The position numbers and the translations under genes were made by a program. A model generated the notes under the pieces. The model had not been told where the DNA came from. It did no database searches and saw only the letters and a list, made by a program, of their open reading frames with translations. DNA of 7,158 nt from Pirellulaceae bacterium (lineage in GTDB: Bacteria; Planctomycetota; Planctomycetia; Pirellulales; Pirellulaceae), in NCBI GenBank assembly GCA_022448645.1, contig JAKVBZ010000154.1, forward strand, positions 1-7,158, in the 5' to 3' direction. How positions within the stretch are numbered: position 1 is the stretch's first letter; each line of letters begins with the position of its first letter. Shown piece after piece: positions 1 to 5,181 of the stretch.

Positions 1-519
1 CAATGACGCCTCCACACCGCCGGCAATGACCGGGACTCCGTGGTATGCTTCCCGGGCCCGCTGACAGTAGGCCAAGGTAGCGCGATCGGGACGTAATCCG
101 ATGCGGCCTCCGGGCGAATAGGCGTCGTTGTTACGGACTTTGCGATTCGCGGTGTAATGGTTAATCATCGAATCCATATTGCCGGCGCTAATCGCAAAGA
201 AGAGTCGCGGGCGTCCGAAGCGGCGCCAGTCGTCGACACACTGCCAGTTCGGTTGGCTGACAATACCAACTCGAAATCCGGCCGCTTCCAACACTCTGCC
301 GAGGATGGCTGTCGCAAAACTGGGGTGGTCGATGTAGGCATCGCCCGTAATAAACACAACGTCCAGTTCGTCCCAGCCTCGTTGACGAGCTTCTTCCATC
401 GTCATCGGCAAGGGCCGGATCTTGTTTTGCTGTGCGGACTGCCCTTGTAGTAATTCCAATGCACCGCCCCCCAGGTGAGGTTCTTGCAAGATCGGCAGTG
501 CGTTGTGGTTGGATGTCAT
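1..519 (-). CDS. ygiQ: YgiQ-family radical SAM protein, N-terminal part (partial, runs off left edge)
   Basis: The reverse strand from an ATG at 519 reads open for 173 codons to the first base of the window, so only the N-terminal domain is visible. Recognisable YgiQ/UPF0313 stretches are [18 protein letters not shown], then the [20 protein letters not shown] block, [18 protein letters not shown], and [20 protein letters not shown] followed by [11 protein letters not shown]. These are the hallmark blocks that precede the radical SAM core. The CxxxCxxC cluster motif lies beyond the left edge and cannot be checked. Family members are usually about 600-750 residues; their biochemical role is not firmly established. 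No strong Shine-Dalgarno site precedes the ATG, but conserved sequence starts about 37 residues in, so the start is reasonable. It is divergent from the DUF1189 gene. The family call is firm; function is open. Confidence 0.93.
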   Translation of the reverse strand, partial: MTSNHNALPILQEPHLGGGALELLQGQSAQQNKIRPLPMTMEEARQRGWDELDVVFITGDAYIDHPSFATAILGRVLEAAGFRVGIVSQPNWQCVDDWRRFGRPRLFFAISAGNMDSMINHYTANRKVRNNDAYSPGGRIGLRPDRATLAYCQRAREAYHGVPVIAGGVEASL

Positions 520-750
520 GATGTCACTTGGCTAACGAGTTGAGATCGGCTGCGAAACAGGACAAGCCAACCACCTATTAGAAGCGATGACCAGCCCCTT
601 TGTCCAATGACATGGCGCGAGGGATAGGAGGATTACGGAAAATCTACCGCATATAGGACCTCCTAAATGCCATGGAGGCCATGCCGGCCACCCAATGAAG
701 TATGTTTACAAAGGTAGGAACAGCTATACGGACAGGTCTTTGAGGATGCA
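520..750. other. Divergent intergenic spacer between ygiQ and the DUF1189 gene
   Basis: This 231-bp spacer lies between the two divergent start codons, so promoters for both genes should be here. I see no convincing -35/-10 pair. A GAGGA at 742-746 sits 4 bases before the 751 start and is the likely ribosome binding site of the downstream gene. The middle carries the inverted repeat listed separately. Confidence 0.6.
625..683. repeat. Inverted repeat TAGGAGG/CCTCCTA with alternative pairing partner
   Basis: TAGGAGG at 625-631 is perfectly complementary to CCTCCTA at 659-665, with a small inner CGG/CCG pair (636-638 with 647-649) inside the 27-base loop. The CCTCC arm could instead pair with a second GGAGG at 674-678. 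A further short hairpin, CATGG/CCATG with a 3-base loop, covers 671-683. In a transcript reading rightwards these foldings exclude one another. It lies 68-126 bases upstream of the DUF1189 start, so a leader RNA or operator role is possible, but nothing known was recognised. Confidence 0.45.
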
Positions 751-1644
751 ATGCACGAACACCCGCGAGTCACTAGCCCACGAGACGACGATTTCGAGGT
801 CGCGGGAAACGCCGCTGCCTGTGACGATGGCAACACCGATTCTGGTGATCAAAGACATTCGTCATACAACGTGTTCCAAGCTTTGGTGCTCTCGTTCTTT
901 TCCCGGCAACTGTACTACGATGTCGCGCACCACTGGAAAGGGGTTGGTGCTTGCTATTTGGCGATGGTGGTGCTGTTCGTGTGGCTGCCACTGATGGTGA
1001 CGATGCACCTGGCCTTCAATAAGTTTATTGCAGAAGACGCCCCGAAAATCATTCAACAAATTCCAGATCTGGCATTGCAACAGGGAGTTCTGAGCGCAGA
1101 CGTCGAACAACCGCATACGATCTTTGATCCAGGTACACAGCAACCGTTAATTGTTATTGATACGACTGGACAGTTTACATCCCTCGACCAAATCGACACT
1201 CGCGTTCTTGTGACGCGTACAGAATTCATGACTGAAGACGATTCAGGTCGAGTGAGAACATTGAGCCTTGTGGACGTCGACGATTTTGAGTTGGACGCGG
1301 CGGTCATACAGGGTTGGATCGGTTCGCTAACGGGAGGACTGGAAGCGGTGATGTTCGCGTTCTGTGTCGCCGGCAACTGGGTTTATCGTTTCGTTCAAGT
1401 ATTCGCATTGGCCATCGTGGCGTCTTTCGTAATCAAATCTGGAACCATACGCTTTATGGGGCTCATGCGGCTTGCGGCTGTGGCGCTCACGCCGACGATG
1501 GTGGTGTGCACATTGGCCGAAATGTTTCAGCTTCCGACGAGATTCTGGTATTGGTGGCCATTCTGTGTCGTCTTCATCCTGACGTACTTCTACTTTGCGG
1601 TAACTTCCCGTCGGGGAAACTTCGAGATTGCGGCAAGTACGTAA
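751..1644 (+). CDS. DUF1189-type integral membrane protein
   Basis: A 297-residue membrane protein whose function is not known. Residues 1-40 are hydrophilic and acidic and look disordered. Then comes a family-like block at 42-65 (FQALVLSFFSRQLYYDVAHH, then WKG) leading into a first membrane segment at about 66-88. A roughly 100-residue soluble loop follows (90-188), containing PLIVIDTTGQ at 132-141, the sort of P-x-x-x-x-D-T-x-G signature seen in DUF1189 proteins. The C-terminal half has about four more membrane segments near 190-208, 211-229, 238-257 and 267-285. The ATG is chosen because GAGGA precedes it by 4 bases; a later GTG at codon 41 would remove the acidic tail and cannot be excluded. 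It converges with the small exported-protein gene. Family call is from motif memory and membrane layout. Confidence 0.8.
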   Translation: MHEHPRVTSPRDDDFEVAGNAAACDDGNTDSGDQRHSSYNVFQALVLSFFSRQLYYDVAHHWKGVGACYLAMVVLFVWLPLMVTMHLAFNKFIAEDAPKIIQQIPDLALQQGVLSADVEQPHTIFDPGTQQPLIVIDTTGQFTSLDQIDTRVLVTRTEFMTEDDSGRVRTLSLVDVDDFELDAAVIQGWIGSLTGGLEAVMFAFCVAGNWVYRFVQVFALAIVASFVIKSGTIRFMGLMRLAAVALTPTMVVCTLAEMFQLPTRFWYWWPFCVVFILTYFYFAVTSRRGNFEIAAST

Positions 1645-1693
1645 TCTTGAGGATAGTATTGAATTGGTTATCCCCCACCCCCTTGTTCTCCAC

Positions 1694-2029
1694 TCAATAC
1701 CGGCCGTCGTACGGCGGTAGCAATATCCGCATCAGGCGACGCACGCGGGGAAATAAGGCTGGACGTCGGCAGCCACCGCAATCTCCGCCATATCGCCGTC
1801 CACCTCCAATGTGTTGGTAAGGGACAGGACGATGGCTTATAGCGTACGGATCAGGAGTACCGTATGTCGGTGTAACGCAATCGTAGTGTGGTCTGCCACG
1901 GAAACCACCACGCCATTCGCGTGGGTGATGGTGGTAGCTGGAGGGAATAGGATATTCGTGCCCCGTGGTTTTTCCGATGAGAATAGCGAAACATACCAAA
2001 ATGCCGAGTGAAATCTTGCAACGTTTCAT
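1694..2029 (-). CDS. Small basic exported protein, Cys/His/Gly-rich, function unknown
   Basis: A 111-residue protein that I do not recognise. The N-terminus is a classic signal peptide: KRCK positive patch, hydrophobic core at about residues 7-19 (SLGILVCFAILIG) and a likely cleavage near TTG-HEY (23/24). There is no good lipobox around Cys13. The mature part is short, about 88 residues, rich in His, Pro, Tyr, Gly and Arg, with HHH at 33-35, Cys51, and a C-G-G-C pair at 84-87. It is strongly basic towards the C-terminus. Cysteines and histidines could bind metal or form a disulphide; that is inference. The ATG at 2029 is preferred over an upstream extension to 2242 because it has a strong ribosome binding site and begins the signal peptide exactly. 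Its stop codon is 49 bp from that of the DUF1189 gene, with no clear terminator between. Confidence 0.72.
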   Translation of the reverse strand: MKRCKISLGILVCFAILIGKTTGHEYPIPSSYHHHPREWRGGFRGRPHYDCVTPTYGTPDPYAISHRPVPYQHIGGGRRYGGDCGGCRRPALFPRVRRLMRILLPPYDGRY

Positions 2030-2035
2030 GATGTT

Positions 2036-2043
2036 CTCTCCTT
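2036..2043 (-). promoter_or_regulatory. Ribosome binding site of the small exported protein
   Basis: On the minus strand the sequence is AAGGAGAG, ending 6 bases before the ATG at 2029. It is the strongest Shine-Dalgarno match in the window. It decides the start of the exported protein against the longer open frame that begins at 2242. Confidence 0.75.
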
Positions 2044-2130
2044 GCACGGACCGACGGAATAGACCAGCATGGTTCTTTGGCACTTGCTGGTGTTCATAGA
2101 ACGCTACAGGTGGAATGATGCATAAGGCGT

Positions 2131-2151
2131 GCCAATACCCAGTATTCGGGC
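2131..2151. repeat. Small inverted repeat AATAC/GTATT
   Basis: AATAC at 2134-2138 and GTATT at 2142-2146 are perfect complements around a CCA loop, and an outer GCC (2131-2133) can pair with GGC (2149-2151) across a 2-base bulge. No T-run follows on either strand, so it is not a normal terminator. It may be an operator half-site pair or chance. Confidence 0.25.
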
Positions 2152-2192
2152 CTAAAACTCGTAGGATCCCTTTACAAAACGCGTTCTTAACT

Positions 2193-2238
2193 TGCTTGCG
2201 TTTGTGACGTCGAACATGCTTGCGTACTCGTTGTGACG
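2193..2238. repeat. Duplicated pair of 8-mers (TGCTTGCG and TTGTGACG)
   Basis: TGCTTGCG occurs at 2193-2200 and 2217-2224, and TTGTGACG occurs at 2202-2209 and 2231-2238, in the same order and orientation. The two words are 1 base apart in the first copy and 6 apart in the second. Sixteen identical bases in two ordered copies within 46 bp is more than expected by chance. It lies between divergent genes, 164 bases from the exported-protein start and about 290 from the aldolase start, so a regulator-binding array is one reading and a decayed tandem duplication is another. Confidence 0.4.
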
Positions 2239-2529
2239 ACAAGTGGTATCAAAACGACATTGTTAAACGGAACCTCGGAACGCAGGTTTGGCATGGTCGA
2301 AAACTTGGTGCGATGTGTCTCCAAGCCCATAAGGATGTGCGTTGTCGGACCGAGACGGGCAGCGAGACCAGTCCTACAATCCCAAGATTTCGTAGTGATT
2401 AAACCCGTAGAAACTAACGATGGGGTTTCCATTCCGCAGCCGATTGGCGTCACTACCTGCTCGTAGATAGCGGCATCCTCTACAATGGGGTGTGCCCACA
2501 AAACAACAAAGTACCACAGGGGACATTGA

Positions 2530-3327
2530 ATGCGCAAAAGTCATGTCATAGCGAAACTCGAGCAAAAACAACCGGCCTGGTGTGTGGCGATCAGCATGTC
2601 GGATTTCACTCTGTTCGAGTTGGCCGGTCTCACCGGAGTGGACGGCATCTGGTTGGATCTGGAACATCATGGATTTTCCGTCGAATCCGCGGCCCACCTG
2701 ATTTGCGGCGCTCGAGCTGGAGATACCGACGTAATTGCCCGGCCAGGCAAGGGTGAGTTCATGCGACTGGGGCGGATGTTAGAGATGGGAGCCACCGGGA
2801 TCATGTATCCACGTTGTGATGATCCGGAAGAGGCTGCTGAGGTCGTTAAATGGTCCAAGTTCGCTCCACTGGGCGTCCGCGGCTATGATGGCAGTAATCC
2901 GGATATGCCTTACATGTCGATTCCGAAAGCTGAGTATATCCAGCAGGCAAATAAGGAAACCTTCATCATTGTTCAGGTCGAACATCCTTCGGCGGTGGAT
3001 CAGGCAGAAGCCATTGCTGCCGTCGACGGCGTCGATTTCCTGATGTTGGGTCCAGGCGATTTTTCAATCTTGTCGGGAATTCCAGAAGCCGGCTATAGCC
3101 ACCCCAAAATGCAGATGGCCATCGACACGATTTCGAAGGCGGCCAAGAATACCGGTAAAAGCTGGGCAGCGTTGGCGTTTTCTCTTGACGATGTGCGACA
3201 ATTTGTCGCCGCAGGGGCTGGTTTGATTTTTTATGGCTCCGCGATGCGTGCCGTTCGTGATCACTTTGCATCGACGAGAGAAGCTTTATTGAACGAAGGT
3301 TTCGCACTTCGAGATTCACAAATCTAA
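2530..3327 (+). CDS. HpcH/HpaI-family (class II) 2-oxoacid aldolase
   Basis: A 265-residue cytosolic TIM-barrel aldolase, the normal length for the family. Members such as HpcH and GarL reversibly cleave 2-oxo-4-hydroxy acids to pyruvate and an aldehyde using a divalent metal. Visible motifs: WLDLEHHGF at 41-49 (catalytic His46), the conserved Arg71 in ARPGKG, GATGIMYPR at 87-95, PLGVRG at 113-118, metal-ligand Glu151 in VQVEH, and metal-ligand Asp177 in LGPGDFS. These line up closely with His45, Arg70, Glu149 and Asp175 of E. coli HpcH. The ATG at 2530 follows AGGGGA with a 6-base gap. The next gene starts 21 bases after the stop, so the two are probably co-transcribed. Substrate cannot be read from sequence: 4-hydroxy-2-oxoheptanedioate, 2-dehydro-3-deoxyglucarate and related acids are all possible. 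Chemistry is well supported, substrate is not. Confidence 0.9.
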   Translation: MRKSHVIAKLEQKQPAWCVAISMSDFTLFELAGLTGVDGIWLDLEHHGFSVESAAHLICGARAGDTDVIARPGKGEFMRLGRMLEMGATGIMYPRCDDPEEAAEVVKWSKFAPLGVRGYDGSNPDMPYMSIPKAEYIQQANKETFIIVQVEHPSAVDQAEAIAAVDGVDFLMLGPGDFSILSGIPEAGYSHPKMQMAIDTISKAAKNTGKSWAALAFSLDDVRQFVAAGAGLIFYGSAMRAVRDHFASTREALLNEGFALRDSQI

Positions 3328-3348
3328 GCCCATTCAACGAGGAATCAC

Positions 3349-4626
3349 GTGCAACGCGACACTGCCTTTCAAATGTCGGCGTCGAACATTCGGTTTGGCC
3401 CGGGAATCACACGTGAAATCGGCATGGATCTACAAGACATGTCGGTGAGTCGTACGCTGGTGGTCATGGATCCAGCATTGCGCGATTTGCTGCCTGGTGA
3501 AAGCGTTTGCGAATCACTAGATCAGGCAAACGTGGACTATGAGGTTTGGGATGCAGTACGGGTAGAACCGACTGACAAGAGCTTTCAGGACGCCGCCAAG
3601 GTTGCTGCGGACGGAGGTTTCGATTCTTTTGTTGCGGTCGGCGGAGGAAGTACGATCGACACGGCCAAGGCGGCCAATCTGTACGCCACATACCCGGCTG
3701 ATTTCATGGAGTACGTCAACGCTCCTCTGGGTCAAGGAAAACCGGTTCCCGGTCCCTTGAAGCCGCTGATCGCGGTGCCAACAACGGCTGGTACGGGTAG
3801 TGAGACGACAGGTGTCGCGATCTTTGATTTTGCGGAAATTCATTCCAAGACCGGCATCGCACACCGATACATGAAACCCACGTTGGGCCTAGTCGACCCC
3901 AACAATACCCGCACAATGCCTGCCTCGGTCGCAGCCGCCACGGGACTGGACGTGCTCAGTCACGCGTTAGAGTCTTTCACAGCTCTACCATTCGACCAGC
4001 GCCCAATGCCTGCCAGGCCGTTAGAACGGCCAGCTTATCAAGGCGCGAACCCCTTAAGCGACATTTGGTCCTTGAGAGCATTGGAAATTGTGGCTGAATT
4101 CTTGCCGCGGGCGTATTCCGATCCAAGCGATGACGAAGCACGCGGTGAAATGATGTTAGCAGCCGCGATGGCAGGTGTTGGTTTTGGCAACGCGGGAGTC
4201 CACCTTCCTCATGGCATGTCCTATCCGGTAGCGAGTATGGTTCGGGAGTACCAGCATCCTGGTTATGACGTTGACCATCCGCTCATCCCGCACGGTATCT
4301 CTGTGATTCTCAATACGCCCTCTGTCGTTCGTTTTACGGCCTCGGCGAATCCGGATCGACATCTGCAGGCTGCGGCTGCACTGGGAGCCGATATTTCAGG
4401 TGCTTCGCCAGATCAAGCGGCTGACATTTTGGCCCAGCGAGTCTGTCACATCATGCGACAAGTCGATGTACCCAACGGTTTGGCCGCTGTGGGATACACA
4501 GAGAACGATGTGCCAGCCTTAGTTCAAGGGACGCTGCCTCAACATCGCGTTACAAAACTGTCTCCCATACCTGCTGAGGAAAAGGAACTGACCGAATTGT
4601 TCTTGTCAGGGATGACCGCCTGGTAG
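3349..4626 (+). CDS. Hydroxyacid-oxoacid transhydrogenase (ADHFE1/HOT-type iron alcohol dehydrogenase)
   Basis: A 425-residue type III metal-dependent alcohol dehydrogenase that follows the HOT subfamily rather than FucO or YqhD. Diagnostic HOT blocks are AFQMSASNIRFGPGIT (6-21), RVEPTDKSF (71-79), TAGTGSETTGVAIFDF (146-161), MKPTLGLVDP (175-184), ERPAYQGANPLSDIW (226-240), FGNAGVHLPHGMSYP (279-293) and QGTLPQHRVTKLSP (393-406). The dinucleotide loop is GGGSTIDTAKA (98-108). Metal ligands by comparison with FucO are Asp201, His205, His285 and His315. Animal HOT oxidises 4-hydroxybutyrate to succinic semialdehyde while reducing 2-oxoglutarate to D-2-hydroxyglutarate with bound NAD. The GTG start is supported by GAGGA at 3339-3343, 5 bases upstream, and by alignment beginning at residue 6. 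Length exceeds the roughly 385 residues of ordinary members, as expected for HOT. Subfamily call is strong; whether 4-hydroxybutyrate is the native donor is inferred. Confidence 0.92.
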   Translation: MQRDTAFQMSASNIRFGPGITREIGMDLQDMSVSRTLVVMDPALRDLLPGESVCESLDQANVDYEVWDAVRVEPTDKSFQDAAKVAADGGFDSFVAVGGGSTIDTAKAANLYATYPADFMEYVNAPLGQGKPVPGPLKPLIAVPTTAGTGSETTGVAIFDFAEIHSKTGIAHRYMKPTLGLVDPNNTRTMPASVAAATGLDVLSHALESFTALPFDQRPMPARPLERPAYQGANPLSDIWSLRALEIVAEFLPRAYSDPSDDEARGEMMLAAAMAGVGFGNAGVHLPHGMSYPVASMVREYQHPGYDVDHPLIPHGISVILNTPSVVRFTASANPDRHLQAAAALGADISGASPDQAADILAQRVCHIMRQVDVPNGLAAVGYTENDVPALVQGTLPQHRVTKLSPIPAEEKELTELFLSGMTAW

Positions 4627-4632
4627 TTTAAT
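4603..4632 (+). promoter_or_regulatory. Candidate promoter at the 3' end of the transhydrogenase gene
   Basis: TTGTCA (4603-4608) and TTTAAT (4627-4632) are separated by 18 bases and each matches five of six bases of the sigma-70 consensus. The -10 falls just after the transhydrogenase stop codon, so a transcript would start in the 123-bp gap and could serve the small protein and glcD independently. Consensus promoters are poorly characterised in planctomycetes, so confidence is low. Confidence 0.3.
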
Positions 4633-4696
4633 ACTGGTTGATAACAAACGCATCACGCGTCGGCCCCGGCGTGGTGACTCAAATATGGACCTCTCG

Positions 4697-4706
4697 ACGG
4701 TACCGT
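4697..4706. promoter_or_regulatory. Perfect 10-bp palindrome, possible operator
   Basis: ACGGTACCGT is a perfect palindrome lying in the gap between the transhydrogenase and the LmbU-like gene, about 65 bases downstream of the candidate promoter -10 box and 43 bases before the chosen GTG start. A dimeric regulator could bind here, but a 10-bp palindrome can also occur by chance. Confidence 0.25.
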
Positions 4707-4736
4707 GGTCTTCCGGAGTTGTCATCTCGTTTTGAG

Positions 4737-4741
4737 AAGGA
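4737..4741 (+). promoter_or_regulatory. Ribosome binding site deciding the start of the LmbU-like gene
   Basis: AAGGA at 4737-4741 is 8 bases before the GTG at 4750 and 5 bases before the GTG at 4747. It therefore favours one of these adjacent GTG codons over the upstream in-frame GTG at 4705, which has no such site. Confidence 0.5.
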
Positions 4742-4749
4742 ATGTAGTG

Positions 4750-5181
4750 GTGGCTGAACCATCCCCCAAGATCACGATTGGCAAGTTTGATTTCCTGCCG
4801 ACTGCCGCCATGATCCGTGGTAAACCGCCGCTGGAAGAGTGGTCGGAACCGTTATTGGCCGCCATTTGGTGTCAGCGGGCAAGTCCTTGGTGGATCGGGG
4901 ATTTGTTGAATGCGGGCGACGCTCGATTCGGAGAAGCCTTTTCCCAAGCTTGCCAAGGGCACGTATCGTCAGAAATGCTACAACGTTATGAGTCAATTTC
5001 GAGGCGTGTTCCTCGAGAGAATCGTCGTCCTAGTCTTTCCTGGTCCGCGCACGCTGCTGTAGCTCGTCTGCCTTATAACGAACAGCGAGAAATGCTCAAA
5101 AGAGCAGAGGAACGCGGCTGGAATAGTGAGCAATTACGAGTCAAAGTAAGAGAATGGATCGAGTCTCAAAAGAACCAATGA
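4750..5181 (+). CDS. Small soluble protein, LmbU-like, function unknown
   Basis: A 143-residue mostly helical protein with no signal peptide or membrane segment. Visible blocks are [19 protein letters not shown] (46-64), a basic linker [15 protein letters not shown] (84-98), the segment [20 protein letters not shown] (96-115), and [14 protein letters not shown] (123-136). This order (WW-x-GD-x-L-N-x-G, then R-R-x-x-LSWS-x-H-x-x-VA-x-L, then GW-S-x-x-LR) resembles proteins I recall being annotated as LmbU-family regulators in actinobacteria and unnamed families elsewhere; that link is from memory. A DNA-binding or regulatory role is therefore possible but unproven. Start is GTG 4750 or 4747 from the ribosome binding site; 4705 is less likely. 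Its TGA overlaps the ATG of glcD in an ATGA junction, implying translational coupling to the flavoprotein. The strong coupling could also fit an accessory protein for the dehydrogenase. Confidence 0.75.
   Translation: MAEPSPKITIGKFDFLPTAAMIRGKPPLEEWSEPLLAAIWCQRASPWWIGDLLNAGDARFGEAFSQACQGHVSSEMLQRYESISRRVPRENRRPSLSWSAHAAVARLPYNEQREMLKRAEERGWNSEQLRVKVREWIESQKNQ

Larger units (their letters stand above)
2030..2529. other. 500-bp divergent intergenic region, no convincing gene
   Basis: This stretch separates the minus-strand exported protein from the plus-strand aldolase. Short open frames exist on both strands, up to 116 codons on the minus strand, but none has a recognisable domain and several overlap one another in antisense. 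It should contain the promoters of both flanking genes. Two TACAAT hexamers (2375-2380 and 2481-2486) could be -10 elements for the aldolase, but neither has a fitting -35 box. A duplicated 8-mer pair and a small hairpin are listed separately. An AGGGGA at 2518-2523, 6 bases before the aldolase ATG, is its likely ribosome binding site. Confidence 0.6.

Noticed and set aside
157..450. 97-codon plus-strand open frame
   Set aside because: Exactly antisense to the well-conserved YgiQ coding sequence.
695..994. 99-codon plus-strand open frame
   Set aside because: Overlaps the DUF1189 gene in another frame and has no recognisable content.
1314..1820. 168-codon plus-strand open frame
   Set aside because: Out-of-frame shadow across the DUF1189 membrane segments and antisense to the exported protein.
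1694..2242. Longer form of the exported protein with 71 extra N-terminal residues
   Set aside because: It would bury the signal peptide inside the protein and ignore the strong AAGGAGAG site at 2036-2043; the extension has no recognisable sequence.
2401..2428. Inverted repeat AAACCC/GGGTTT upstream of the aldolase
   Set aside because: Six-base stem with a 16-base loop and no T-run; within what chance gives in a 500-bp spacer.
2233..2466. 77-codon plus-strand open frame in the same spacer
   Set aside because: No recognisable motif or good start context; low complexity of evidence, though it is the most protein-like of the spacer frames.
2463..2483. Inverted repeat GTAGA/TCTAC near the aldolase start
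   Set aside because: Five-base stem with an 11-base loop; too weak to call.
2375..2486. TACAAT hexamers at 2375-2380 and 2481-2486 as aldolase promoters
   Set aside because: Neither has a -35-like hexamer at 16-19 bases, so they are mentioned in the spacer entry but not called.
2187..2537. 116-codon minus-strand open frame in the spacer upstream of the aldolase
   Set aside because: No domain, no clear ribosome binding site, overlaps the aldolase start and competing plus-strand frames; treated as chance.
4654..4673. Hairpin CACGC/GCGTG after the transhydrogenase gene as an intrinsic terminator
   Set aside because: Stem of only 5 bp with a 10-base loop and no following T-run; not a credible terminator.
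5154..5177. Eight-residue N-terminal extension of GlcD from the ATG at 5154
   Set aside because: The ATGA overlap at 5178-5181 is the more typical coupled start; neither start has a strong ribosome binding site, so the alternative remains possible.
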